From Neoconidiobolus thromboides FSU 785 (taxonomy: Eukaryota; Entomophthoromycota; Entomophthoromycetes; Entomophthorales; Neoconidiobolaceae): a stretch of 64,000 nt of DNA. The stretch spans positions 62,001 through 126,000 of the forward strand of contig MU626291.1 of the NCBI GenBank assembly GCA_025603075.1, written 5' to 3'. Numbering within the stretch: position 1 is the first letter of the stretch; each line of letters begins with the position of its first letter. Positions 1-10,238 of the stretch are shown in pieces. The notes beneath the pieces were generated by a model, which saw only the letters and a program-made list of their open reading frames with translations, was not told the origin of the DNA and made no database searches. The translations under genes and the position numbers were made by a program.

Positions 1-959
1 CGGATTTCTTTACTAACAATAAAAATCTCAATAGAGTTTAAATTTTCAATGATAACAATATCGTAGTATCTTAATTTCTAGAGAATTTACTAGTCCTTTG
101 ATTAAATATAAGTAATAATCCAACAATAAGGCCAAAAAGACAAGGAACTAAAAAATAACATGAGTCAAATTGTAGTTACTTTGATAAGATGCTATAATTT
201 TTTATAACTCCAATGATTTTTTTCAAAAGAAACAGCAGATTTGTGAAGATATGCATTTTCTAAAATGATGTGAGAGGCTTCAATAGCCTTGGTATAAAAG
301 CTATATTTATATTACATTAATGCTATATAATATAGTTTAGCTTACTTTCAGATTTCAAAATAAGACTGTGATTTCTGTAGTGCCTCAAAATATCAATTGG
401 TTAGATTTCTAATGAGTCATTTATTAATTAGGATATAGGCTGTATTTTTCTGTTTAAGAATTTTACTAATAACTTTTTCACCCAAATAGTGCTTAAAGGA
501 TGGAAAAACCGATGAAACCAAAAAAACATTACCATATAATTTAGTTTGATTTTTTATATTTCACAAGTTTTTTATTCCACTTTTTTCAGGACAAATTCGC
601 TTGAGCATATGGGGTTGTCCAAATTGGTTTCAGAATTTATTTGGAAGTTAATTCAAATTTTAAATTTGTGTCTAATGTGATGGTTAAATCTAAAAAGCCC
701 AAATTAAATCTCTCTATTTAAAACTTACTTTAATTGTTTCCTTTTCTTAAATAGCTAATTTTCCTAATTATATGTTTTATGTTATTTCTATTAGATATTT
801 AATAGATATATAATATATAACTATATGTTTATACAGTTATATAAGTACAGTTATTTGGTTTTATTTTTTGTTGAAATAAAAATAAAATGCGAATTTTCAT
901 AACTTCGAAATGGAATTTTTGAAAATCTCAATACAATAGGGAGGAATACACAATATAAA
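1..959. other. Gene-free AT-rich stretch at left edge
   Basis: I see no convincing coding frame here on either strand. It holds one diverged copy of the 100-bp TGGGGATG element (434-537) and runs into the decayed transposon that starts near 960. Confidence 0.6.
434..537 (-). mobile_element. TGGGGATG MITE copy 1 (reverse, diverged)
   Basis: This copy is in reverse orientation: the arm reading TATTTTTCTGTTTAAGAATTTTAC comes first, the core AAATAGTGCTTAAAGGATGG follows, and it ends in ATTACCATA. The left terminus has decayed (TATAGGCTG instead of TATGGGGATG), so this is an old copy. TA is present on both sides. Confidence 0.75.
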
Positions 960-1589
960 CATTGTAATTCATTTACACCAATTTTAAGAGCTACTTGTAA
1001 CAATCCAAGGTTTATGAAGTTTTATAATAAAATAAAACAAAGAAAAGATATATTATCAAAGTTTACTATTGATAATAATAAACTTAACCAAGTAATGTAT
1101 AAAATTAGTGCTTTGAGGGAAACAGGAAATAAAAATCAATAAGTAGTGTTATTATTAACTATAACTTCAGTATATTCTTTTGATGAATGTAAAAGTTTTG
1201 GGCTTAATATAAATAGAAATCAATATGATTATTCAAAAATAAGTAATAATAGTAATAAAATATTAACGGTAAAACCTATCTATTATTAAAAATACAAAAA
1301 AAATTAAAGATGACCAAATTGAGACTATTATACAATATTTACTAAATGATCCAACTATTTTATCAAGATTTAATAAAAAAAATAATGACAGTAAATATTC
1401 ATCAGATAATATATATTAAATAAAAGTAGAAGAATAATATATAGTAAATATTTTAATGATTTAAAAGATAAAGCAGTAGCTAGGTCAACGTTTTTTAAAT
1501 ATGTACCAAGTAATTTCAAAAATCCAGCAAGAAAAATAGGTCCATGTAATATGTGCCCAGTATACAGTTAGAAAAAAGTTATTTGAAAA

Positions 1590-1695
1590 TATGGGAATGA
1601 TTTTTTTGATCTCATTACTTTTTCCATTTTTAGGCGCTATTTAAGTGGAAAAATTGTTAGTAAAACTCTTAAATATAAAAATACATCACCATATA
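1590..1695 (+). mobile_element. TGGGGATG MITE copy 2
   Basis: Forward copy with slightly diverged ends (ATGGGAATG... and ...CATCACCATA). The conserved core AGGCGCTATTTAAGTGG and the right arm GTTAGTAAAACTCTTAAATA are clear. It interrupts the transposase remnant just after the Cys-pair segment. Confidence 0.85.
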
Positions 1696-2025
1696 ATAAA
1701 TACAACAATAAAAAACAAAGCAGAGATAGAAGAAATTTTTAATGAAGAAGAAAGATTATACAAATTACACAAATCCTGTGTTGATGCTCAAAAAAACACA
1801 TTTAATGAAACTATTAAAAAATTAAATAATAAAGGTTGTATAATAATGTTAGATTTTAAACAAAATATGGAAATAGGAACAAGACCAGATTCAATAAATC
1901 TAGATCATTATAATAAACAAGCTATATCAGTATTAGGTTTTGGTGTTTTATATTTAGAAGATGATAAAACAATAGGCAAAGTTTACTTTGATTATTTGTC
2001 TGAAATATTGAATCATGGTTCAGCA

Positions 2026-2129
2026 TATGGGGATGTTTTTTTTGATTTCATTACTTTTCCGTTTTTTAAGCACTACTTGAGTGGAAAGATTGTTAGTAAA
2101 ATTGTTAAACAAAAAAATACATCCCCATA
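2026..2129 (+). mobile_element. TGGGGATG MITE copy 3, in frame inside transposase remnant
   Basis: Forward copy with perfect ends: TA, TGGGGATG at 2028, CATCCCCA ending at 2127, TA. The element is 100 bp; with one TA the insertion is 102 bp, a multiple of three and free of stops in the host frame. Taking it out joins HGSA-Y to VGDCL in frame. Confidence 0.93.
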
Positions 2130-2246
2130 TGTAGGAGATTGTTTAATCTATTTAGTCTCTACAGAGCTTTTATTTAAGAAGTTTACAAAAATTAATATAT
2201 GGGCAGATACAGGAAATCATTTCAGATCTCAAGAGTTCCTACATTA

Positions 2247-2351
2247 TATGGGGATGTCTTTTTGTATTTAAGAATTTTACTAACAAATTTTCCGCTTAAA
2301 TAGTGGTTAAAAAATGGAAGAAATAATGAAGTCAAAAAAAATACTCCCATA
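2247..2351 (-). mobile_element. TGGGGATG MITE copy 4 (reverse)
   Basis: Reverse copy, 2249-2349, with TA on both sides. It splits the transposase remnant between the FLHY and FKEIHK segments. Taking out the element and one TA leaves ...LHY-MFKEI... in frame. Its own length plus TA (103 bp) shifts the frame, so it was a disruptive insertion. Confidence 0.93.
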
Positions 2352-2896
2352 TGTTTAAAGAAATTCATAAAATAAATAGTAGTTTGAATGTTAATCTTAA
2401 TTTTTTTGCTGAGCATCATGGAAAAAATATAGTTGATGGACATTTTGGAAACCTTTCAAAATGGGAAAGTAGTTTTAAAGCATTATGTAAAATAGAAGAT
2501 ATCAATCAGTTAATTTCAAGATTTGAGGCTTTTATTTGCGAGTATAATAAAATTAATAACTCGACTGTTAATAATGGGAAAACAGATATAATTTTTAAAA
2601 AGTATAAAAGAAGCAAAAATACAAAAAGAATAATAGAGATGTAGGGCATTAAGAAGTATTTACACTTTATTAAGCATAACAATAAACTACATTGTTATCC
2701 AGTATCCGATATATCAAAAAAAAGCGATATAGTCCCAATTAAAGTTATAGAGTCTATAGAAAATAGAAAAATTAAAAGATCAATCCCAGCTTATCTTACG
2801 AAAATAACAGAGAATTTAGAAATTTCGATATTTACTAAGCAAGTAAGTAGTTTGTTGAATGATAGAAATAGATTATTAAATGTTAAGATTACTTAA

Positions 2897-4183
2897 GTTA
2901 TTAATAGCTGAGTCAATAAATGGTCAAAGAACAAGTAATTGTAATAATATGTAAAAACTATTATTACTTGTACTATATAGGGATGGTTAATTATAGTTTT
3001 GGGGCTGACCACTCCCTCCCATGCAGCTATTTATTAACTTGGCAATATATTAATAATATAATTATAACATTAAAATAGTTTATTTATTTGATAACAAATC
3101 TGCAATGTTGGTTATAAAGCAGTCGATAATAAATATTCCTCAATAAAGTTTTATAAGAATATGTATTTAAGATCTAGTAAGAATTTAACTAACTTACAGT
3201 ATAAACTATAATAGAATGATTTAGAACTGTTTCCGGGTACTTTTGTTTTGATAAAAGATTTGATTTTATATAATTTTAAGCGAAGTATTTAAAATACAAA
3301 ATTTTAAAAATTGGATAAAATAATGAAACTAATCCAGACAACCTCATATAATGGTTAGTATTGCTAAGCATAAATTTGATTTTAATGTATATTTGTTACA
3401 AGAATATACATATTTGAATATCAAATTATTACATAGTTAAAAGATTTTTGTAAGAAATTTCTGTAACTTTCAATTTCAAGTATTTTGTAAATGATGATAA
3501 AGTATAAATGTTATTTTAAGGTCTCTATTTAATATTTAATATTAAATATTTAATGTTTAATATTTAAAACAATAAAAAATTTGAAAGTCAAGTAATTGAT
3601 TTTCTTAGGTTACATTGAAATATGTTTTGATTTTGTGACTTAGTTAAAAAGACTGATCTGGAACTATAAACACCTTTCAATTTAAAACTAAGTAATTTAT
3701 AATAGGGATATCCTACCTAAAACTTTAAAAACACTATATGGGGATGTTTTTTTTGGCTTTGTTACTTTTTCTATCTTTTAAGCACTATTTGAGTAGAGGA
3801 ATTGTTAGTAAAATTCTTAAATACAAAGATACAAAAATACATCCCCATATCATTACAGTTAAATTCTTAGTTTAAGATTAAATAAAGCTATAAACTAAAT
3901 ATGTGCGTTTTATTTATCAATCTAAAAACATTATGTGTTTAACAAGTTATTTCAATATAACAATTTTCAATAAATATAAAGATCCCAATTTAGTTACTGA
4001 CAGGTTTTATTTTTATATAGTTATGCGTTAACAAATACAGACTTTAAATTAAAATTAGGAATATTACAATTAGCTTAATTATTAAAAACGAAAAACAGCT
4101 AACTTTAAATGTTTATTATTATCAAAACATAAACTTATCTAAAGTTTTAATATTTGCCTTCATTTCATTACTGGATTATCAAA
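2897..4183. other. Intergenic stretch with one MITE and an AT palindrome
   Basis: No gene seen. Contains MITE copy 5 (3737-3849) and a low-complexity self-complementary run of TTTAATATT units at about 3528-3565. Confidence 0.6.
3737..3849 (+). mobile_element. TGGGGATG MITE copy 5
   Basis: Forward copy with intact TATGGGGATG and CATCCCCATA ends. It is longer than most copies because the ATACAAAGATACAAAAATAC stretch near the right end repeats part of the arm. Confidence 0.92.
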
Positions 4184-4909
4184 CTATTCGGGCCTGTTAG
4201 ACTTACTAATCAAATCTTGGTTAGCGACATCAATAGCGTGAGTAAGTTCTAATAATTTGTCCCAGTCAATCACAACTTCAGGTAACTCATCAACTTTTCC
4301 ATCATGATCTTTGTCATCAATTAAAAAGGCTTGGCAAGCTAATTCGTAACCTCTTTGAATCTCTTCAAGCACCTTTCCTTCAAACACAATAGCAGTTGGA
4401 TCATTTTTAGCAGTATCATTTTGCTTTTCTGGATGGATTAAATGAGTAATAGAATACAAATATTCTCTAGCTTGGAAAAGTTTTGGACCGTTAAGTTTAA
4501 TAGGACTAGACTTTTGAGGATTCTCTGGTTCTAATACTTCAAAGACAATTTTTAAACCTTTGATACCTTCTTCAAGCTGTTGTGGAGTAAGATAAATGGC
4601 ACTTGGATCTGTACTTTTATAACTTTCAGGCTTATTAGACCCTTTAGTAATATCAAACATACCGGGCCATTTATCGCATTGTTTACCTGACTTATATTCA
4701 TAGCAATCATATTTACCACCATTTTCAATCCAGCATGGTGGGACTTTAGCATCAGTTTTATTAACCCAGCCATAATTCAAGTTATTGGCTCTGAGGCATT
4801 TATTAACATCCAGTTTTGAAGCTTCTCTGCGGCCTAAAGGCTGAGCTGAAATAGACTCAATTAAAGTCAAAGCAATGACGAAAGAAGTATAAGTAAAGGT
4901 AGATTTCAT
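4184..4909 (-). CDS. Secreted hypothetical protein with EF-hand-like loop
   Basis: Single-exon gene, 241 aa. Residues 1-22 form a clear signal peptide (hydrophobic core, ending ISAQ). The mature part has five Cys within about residues 38-78 (NKCLRANN, PPCW, YDCYEY, KQCDKW), so disulfides are likely, and an acidic stretch near residue 200 reading DKDHDGKV. That matches Ca2+ positions 1, 3, 5 and the Gly at 6 of an EF-hand loop, but position 12 is Pro instead of Glu, so binding is doubtful. I do not recognise the family. A TATA-like box lies about 70 bp upstream of the ATG. It is probably an extracellular or cell-surface protein; function unknown. Confidence 0.75.
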   Translation of the reverse strand: MKSTFTYTSFVIALTLIESISAQPLGRREASKLDVNKCLRANNLNYGWVNKTDAKVPPCWIENGGKYDCYEYKSGKQCDKWPGMFDITKGSNKPESYKSTDPSAIYLTPQQLEEGIKGLKIVFEVLEPENPQKSSPIKLNGPKLFQAREYLYSITHLIHPEKQNDTAKNDPTAIVFEGKVLEEIQRGYELACQAFLIDDKDHDGKVDELPEVVIDWDKLLELTHAIDVANQDLISKSNRPE

Positions 4910-5513
4910 TGTAATTATGTATTTAACTATCGAAGTTTTAGTTATTGTTTTATAATTTGTTTGATTTAGTTATCTTGCTTTTTATACTTTTTGTTTCCTC
5001 GTCTTACTTTAATTGCAACCATCGCTGTTGTTATATGGTAAGCATCGGTTATATCAAAAATTAATTACACATTTTTTAAATGACACCAAATAGCAGCTTT
5101 TTGTTCTTCAAATACTATTTGGTTCCATTAAATATATCTCACTGCTAAAAGCTTCTAAATTTGCAAATATTTGATTTGCCAGGCTCTAACACTATAGACA
5201 TGAACAAAAGAACATAATTAGAGGAACATAATTGCTTTTTGTTTAAATGATCTTAAGTATATCAAAATGAAAAGTTCTTGTATTGTATACCTTATATCTT
5301 TGTTTAGGATTTTGCTTAAGTATCCATGGTATCGTATTATTTTTGTCAAAATATTTGAAATACTTTTCTAAAACATCAAAAAGCTAAATTATAAAGCAAT
5401 TTTGTTAAATACTACTATACTAAATTAGCAAAGTTTTGGCTGTTATACTTTAATATTAATTTGAAATAACAATGATTATTGTTCTAGGGCTAGATTAACT
5501 AATTATAGAAACA
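4910..5513. other. Intergenic stretch, nothing beyond a TATA candidate
   Basis: Upstream region of the minus-strand secreted protein gene. No other gene, repeat or RNA seen. Confidence 0.6.
4978..4986 (-). promoter_or_regulatory. Putative TATA box of the secreted protein gene
   Basis: On the minus strand this reads TATAAAAAG, 69-77 bp before the ATG at 4909. In AT-rich DNA such matches occur by chance, so position is the main support. Confidence 0.4.
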
Positions 5514-5591
5514 ATGAAGAAACTTTTGTTTTATGGCTTGTCCGCCTTTTTATTGACTACATTTAATGTTATTCGTTCTCAACCCTCTTAG
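5514..5591 (+). pseudogene. Orphan signal-peptide ORF, probably the 5' stub of a lost secreted gene
   Basis: ATG at 5514 opens a 25-codon frame that looks exactly like a signal peptide: MKKLLFYGLSAFLLTTF followed by NVIRSQPS and a TAG stop. Nothing coding continues in any frame, and MITE copy 6 lies 38 bp downstream. It could be the surviving first part of a secreted-protein gene, or a chance hydrophobic ORF. Confidence 0.35.
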
Positions 5592-5628
5592 GAGCTTATT
5601 ACTCCCTTCAAGGATTTATAAAAAATAG

Positions 5629-5733
5629 TACATGGGTGTTTTTTTTGATTTCATTACTTTCTCCATTTTTTAAGCGCTACTTGAGTGGAAAGGTTGTTAA
5701 TGAAGTTCTTAAACAAAAAAATACATCTCTATA
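5629..5733 (+). mobile_element. TGGGGATG MITE copy 6
   Basis: Forward copy with diverged ends (CATGGGTG..., ...CATCTCTATA) but a well-kept core TTTTAAGCGCTACTTGAGTG. TA flanks are present. Confidence 0.85.
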
Positions 5734-6459
5734 TCTTTTAGCCCCAATTAAAAAATAAAATTATGAACTCAGAGAAGATATCTAAGTATCCTTGAGTAAG
5801 AAAATTTTCATATATGCAGATAAACCAACAGCCATTTGTCATCAATTTTTATGTACCTGTGTTTTAAAAATAAAATTTAACATCATTTATCTATAAAAAC
5901 ATAGTTTATTATGTTTATCTTTGATAAATGAATCAGTATGAATTTTAAAATATCAAATCTACAAAAACTCATTAACAACTAACTCACAATTAATCCCTTT
6001 CACATTCTATCGTCATAGTGTTAATAAATTAACTTACTCTACAGTATCGTTTTAGTGTTGATAAACAGAAAAGTATTTTTAGTGCTTTGACCACTTTTTT
6101 AATCCACTCAAAGTTTAATAAGGATCTTTAGCTAAATTCTTAAAATAATTCTCATGTTTTCTATTTACGATAAAGCTTCATAATTAAACTATTACATAAT
6201 GGGTTTTATAATACACTTTGTATGAAATCTCCGTTTCCGTGCATCATCCTTATTCAAATAAAAAATGAAAACTATATTTTAGTATTTCAAAATCTATCTT
6301 TATATTTACACCATAGTTATTTTAACTAAATAGTATAAAATAATAGAAAGGCTAGCATAAATTTTTAATGACGTTTCAAAGTGGAAATTAAAAAGCTGGG
6401 GGAAAAAGGGTAGTAGCCAATGAGTCAAAACTTATAACATATTAAAATGGAGATTAAAG

Positions 6460-6467
6460 TATAAAAG
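6460..6467 (+). promoter_or_regulatory. Putative TATA box of the GT15 gene
   Basis: TATAAAAG, 54-61 bp before the ATG at 6521, in the position expected for a core promoter. Confidence 0.45.
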
Positions 6468-6520
6468 ATTAAACAGATCAAACTAAAAAGTATTATTTCT
6501 TTAGAATAAACATTTAAAAA

Positions 6521-7657
6521 ATGATCAATTTGCGCCGAAATAATATATATGTAATAATATTGATCATAGTAATGACCATAAGCGTGTATTTGATCTTTAA
6601 TACAAGTAATAAAAAGGCAGGAAAAGAGATCCTGAGTCAATTGAATATCGAACCGGAAGTAGCCAACTATAAACAGGTAGAAGGGCTAAAGCAGATAATT
6701 CATTTTAATAACACAGAGAGAGAAAACGCGTGCTTTTTAATTTTGATCCGTAACAAAGAATTGAAAGATTTTAAACGTAGTATGAAACAATTGGAGGATA
6801 GGTTCAATAAACATTATAACTATCCATATGTGTTTTTAAACGATGTTCCATTCACATCGGACTTCAAAGAGCAAGTTCAAGCGTTAACGAGTGCTGAAGT
6901 AGAGTTTGGTTTAATTCCAAAAGAACATTGGGGTATCCCTTCTTTTATCAATGAAACAAAAGCAAAGCAGAGCTGGGAACAGATGGCTTCAGATGGCGTA
7001 TTATATGGAGGTTCTGAATCTTATCGTCACATGTGTCGCTTTGAATCTGGCTTCTTTTATCGCCATGAATTAGTACAAAAATACGATTATTATTGGCGAG
7101 TAGAACCAGAAGTTCAATTTTCTTGTGATTTACAATTTGATCCATTTCGCTATATGAGGGAGAATAATAAGCTATATGGGTTCACCATTGCACTTTATGA
7201 GTTTGAACAGACAATACCTACCTTATGGAAAACAGTGAATGAATGGATTAAGAAGTTTAATATTAAGCTACCTGAAGATAATGCCATATCGTTTATTTCG
7301 GATGATAAAGGAGAAACCTATAATCTGTGCCATTTCTGGACTAACTTTGAAATTGCTTCGTTTGATTTATGGAGAGACAAACAATATTTGGATTACTTCA
7401 CTTATTTGGATCAATCTGGCGGCTTCTTTTATGAGCGTTGGGGAGACGCACCCGTTCATTCTATTTATGCAGCGCTTACGTTGCCAAAAGATAAAATTCA
7501 TTTTTTCAATGAGATTGGATACTTTCATTCCCCTTTCACACATTGTCCAATCCAAAGTGAGTTAAATAAGTTTTGTCATTGTGATGTGAATGATAACTTT
7601 GATAACGAGGATTATTCATGCACTAAAAAATGGATAGAAATTAGTCAAGCTAATTAA
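6521..7657 (+). CDS. GT15 (KRE2/KTR-type) alpha-1,2-mannosyltransferase
   Basis: Single exon, 378 aa. A short basic N-terminus precedes one membrane segment (about residues 9-26), giving the type II Golgi topology of this family. The catalytic domain carries the family signatures: YRHMCRFESGFFYRHE (about 168-183), YWRVEPEVQ (191-199) and LYEFEQTIPTLW (225-236), which holds the conserved acidic residues around the proposed nucleophile. KRE2/KTR enzymes transfer mannose from GDP-mannose in alpha-1,2 linkage to O- and N-glycans of secreted and wall proteins. Slightly shorter than yeast Kre2 because the stem is short. Which KTR member it corresponds to cannot be told from the sequence alone. Confidence 0.93.
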   Translation: MINLRRNNIYVIILIIVMTISVYLIFNTSNKKAGKEILSQLNIEPEVANYKQVEGLKQIIHFNNTERENACFLILIRNKELKDFKRSMKQLEDRFNKHYNYPYVFLNDVPFTSDFKEQVQALTSAEVEFGLIPKEHWGIPSFINETKAKQSWEQMASDGVLYGGSESYRHMCRFESGFFYRHELVQKYDYYWRVEPEVQFSCDLQFDPFRYMRENNKLYGFTIALYEFEQTIPTLWKTVNEWIKKFNIKLPEDNAISFISDDKGETYNLCHFWTNFEIASFDLWRDKQYLDYFTYLDQSGGFFYERWGDAPVHSIYAALTLPKDKIHFFNEIGYFHSPFTHCPIQSELNKFCHCDVNDNFDNEDYSCTKKWIEISQAN

Positions 7658-7912
7658 ATTTCACTACATTAGATCTTAGTTAAAATTATTTATATTTGTT
7701 AAATAAATATTATTATAACATTACTCTAGATATTTTTTGTTGATATTGATATTGATATTATATTAAGAAAGCTACTCAAGCATCTCCCAAAAATTCAGAT
7801 TTTGAAGTACAATTCAAATATTAAATAATGGTCAATTTATAAATCAAAAAAATAGGTAAGATAACACAAAAATATGAATTTATCAGGATATTATAGCATT
7901 TTTAGACAACTA

Positions 7913-8015
7913 TATGGGGATGTTTTTTTGATTTCATTATTTTCTATTTTTTGAGCGCTATTTGAGTAGATAGATTGTTAGTAAAATTCTTAAACACAAA
8001 AATACAGCCCCCATA
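7913..8015 (+). mobile_element. TGGGGATG MITE copy 7
   Basis: Forward copy with perfect left end TATGGGGATG; right end is CAGCCCCCATA. TA flanks present. About 255 bp past the GT15 stop. Confidence 0.9.
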
Positions 8016-8092
8016 TAGTTTTTTGTATATTTAAAATTTTAAAAAAATTATTATTTAATAAACCAAATTAATGAATAAACAAAATATTTGAA

Positions 8093-8302
8093 AATTAAGA
8101 ACTTAAATAATATTATTTTAAAAGACTTCTCTCAGAAATTGTAATTAATTTTTGATAAAAACGTTATTGATTTAAATCAATTAACTTGAAAACATAAATG
8201 CTAATTTGAACAACTAATTCAACCAAATTTGCACATTTATTATCAAAAAGATCAATTACAATTTCTAAGTCTTTCAAAATAATAATATTTAAGTTTTTAA
8301 TT
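8093..8302. repeat. Long inverted repeat (about 63-67 bp arms, about 80 bp loop)
   Basis: Left arm 8093-8159 (AATTAAGAACTTAAATAATA...) is matched by the reverse complement of 8240-8302 (ends ...AATATTTAAGTTTTTAATT) with only a few mismatches and a 4-5-base indel. The arms include the non-trivial words AGACTT and AGAAATTGTAATT, so this is not just AT bias. It looks like a fold-back element or a different MITE family. Its sequence is unrelated to the TGGGGATG elements. Confidence 0.75.
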
Positions 8303-8464
8303 TCAAAGATTTAATTTAACTTGAAAATATTTGCCCATTAAAGTCAACAATTATCTCAAATCCTTAAAAAATTAAAGCCCAAAGAAATATTTCGAGATTA
8401 GCAACTCAATAATTAAATAATTAGAAAAATGCTTAATGAATCAAACAATTTAAATATTAAAAAT

Positions 8465-10126
8465 CTATTTTTTATTTCTATTAGGCAATGGATTATCATT
8501 CAAATACATAGCAGCAAATCGTTTGGCCTCAGCCACCTTGTTAAGTTGCTCAATAACAGCATCTTCTTCCACCGGATATTCGTTCATTTTAATGCCAATC
8601 TCTCCTTCAATGGCTTGTACAATCTTAATATCTCTTTCAGTAACCAGAGATAAAGCTAGACCACCTCTACCAGCACGAGCAGTACGTCCTACACGATGAA
8701 TGTAATCCACTGGGTCTCTAGGTAAATCTAAGTTGATCACCAGTTGTACCTTGGGGATATCCAAACCTCTACTGGCCACATCGGTACATACTAAGATCTT
8801 GGTATGATTTGCCTTAAATCTAGCCAGAGAATTCATACGATCCATCTGCTTCATAGCAGAATGTAAGGCGGTGCAAGGAATTTCTAATTTATTCAATAAG
8901 ATTTTAATAAGCTCACAGGTGTGACATTTATTGACAAAAATAATCATTGACTTCTCAATCTCTAAATTGATCAACTGGTATAAATAAGCCTCCTTAACAT
9001 ATCCTGGTAGAAAAATATATTTCTGTTCCAATTGTTCAACTGTACTTTGGTCGCTCTTAATCAAATAGACGAATTTTTCTTTATTGTTTTTGTTAATCAA
9101 GTTCATCACTTGTTCTGTCATGGTGGCCGTAAACAATAACGTTTGCCTCTTTTTTGGTAAAGTATCAAAAATTACTTTTAAATCTCTACCAAACGTTGGT
9201 TGGAGCAAACGATCCGCTTCATCTAACACAAGGGTATTCAACTTACTCAAATTCAACACATCAAAGCTAGAATTGATGATATCCGCCAACCTTCCAGGAG
9301 TGGCAATAACAATGTGTGGTCTTCTCTTTAATTCCAATGTTTGTTGAAGCATATCCATACCTCCTACAATTACACTATACTTCAAATTAATCCCTTCACC
9401 AAACCCTGCTAGCTGTTCTGCTATTTGTAATGCCAACTCTCTTGTTGGCGTCAATACTAAACCAAAAATCCCATATGGCTCTAAAGCTAGTTTGTGTAAC
9501 ATTGGTAATCCAAAAGCGGCTGTTTTTCCGGAGCCTGTTTTGGCACTGCCGATGACATCTTTACCTAATAGAATTAATAAAAATTCAAATCAATTTGATA
9601 AAAAGACTTTACCTTTTAATATTTCAGGAATACAATTCACTTGAATTTCAGTTGGTTCTTGAATGCCCAATTTTTTGATACTTTCAATCAACCATGAGCT
9701 AAGCCCTAAATCTTTGAAACTTTTGCTTTTTTTAATGTGCTGTTTTTTAACTTCTATCTCCCAATCTTGGGTTGTTTCTTTAGACTTATCATTCAATGAT
9801 TTTTCTACCCCTTCATCCCTTGAACTTTCTGTTCGTGCTCCTGAATCATCCGAGCCTTGTTCTAAGTTCTGTTCAATTTCTTCTTCTTCCGAACTTTCTA
9901 TTTTTTCATCCTCTGAATCCTCATCTATTTCTGAGTATTTTTCATCTTTTTCCTCACTTGAATCTTCTTCCTCTATTTGTATTACATCCTTTTTATCTGC
10001 TTTTTTAATGTCAATTTGCTCTACCTTGTTATCGTCATTATTTGCTGATACCAGTTTAGCTTTCTTATTTCGATTAAATTGATTTAAAGCCTTATTATTA
10101 TTCACTTTCTTTTTATTTAAAGCCAT
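8465..10126 (-). CDS. DBP8: DEAD-box ATP-dependent RNA helicase Dbp8 (ribosome biogenesis)
   Basis: Two exons: 9613-10126 and 8465-9564, with a 48-nt intron; the join restores ILKGKDVIGSAKTGSGKT. The protein is 537 aa. Residues 1 to about 130 form an acidic, Lys/Glu/Ser-rich nucleolar-type extension. Then come the Q motif (FKDLGLSSWL...PTEIQ), motif I GSAKTGSGKT, Ia PTRELA, Ib TPGRL, II DEAD, III as TAT, V VASRGLD and VI HRVGRTARAGR. The sequence pattern around PEILKG, SAKTGSGKT and LDEADRLL fits Dbp8/DDX49, which works in early 40S pre-rRNA processing in the SSU processome. The acidic N-terminus is longer than in yeast Dbp8. The GH47 gene follows upstream on the same strand. Confidence 0.9.
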
Positions 10127-10238
10127 GATAAATTATAAAAAATAAAAAGATAAAAAAATAAACCTCCAAAAAATCCATTTTTATTCGTTGTTAATTTCTA
10201 TTATAAAGCTTTGGTTTAAAAGAATTAATTTATAATTT

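Larger units (their letters stand above)
960..2896 (+). pseudogene. Decayed DNA transposon (DDE-like transposase remnant) with nested MITEs
   Basis: Several frames on the same strand together look like one old transposase. A front segment runs to a stop at 1139-1141. A segment near 1480-1570 reads RSTFFKYVPSNF then GPCNMC (a Cys pair). The 1700-2260 part has KLHKS, DFKQN, SVLGF and WADTGNHFRS. The 2352-2644 part has NFFAEHHGK and DGHFG. After one in-frame TAG (2642-2644) the frame stays open to the TAA at 2894-2896. I recognise this from memory as a transposase family widespread in fungi but will not name the superfamily. Stops, frameshifts and three MITE insertions (about 1590, 2026 and 2247) make it dead. 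An open frame at 1645-2271 begins inside MITE copy 2, so its first ATG is not a real start. Confidence 0.7.
5592..6520. other. Intergenic stretch with one MITE
   Basis: Contains MITE copy 6 (5629-5733) and, near its right end, the TATA candidate of the GT15 gene. No gene seen. Confidence 0.6.
7658..8464. other. Intergenic stretch between GT15 and DBP8 3' ends
   Basis: Convergent intergenic region holding MITE copy 7 (7913-8015) and a long inverted repeat (8093-8302). No gene seen. Confidence 0.6.

Noticed and set aside
3528-3565. AT-rich palindrome as a possible replication origin or cruciform
   Set aside because: Simple TTTAATATT repetition is expected in such AT-rich DNA; no supporting motif.
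9663-10082. Open frames on the plus strand opposite the DBP8 acidic N-terminus
   Set aside because: Ser/Phe/Leu-rich mirror of a Glu/Lys/Asp-rich coding stretch; DBP8 itself is well supported.
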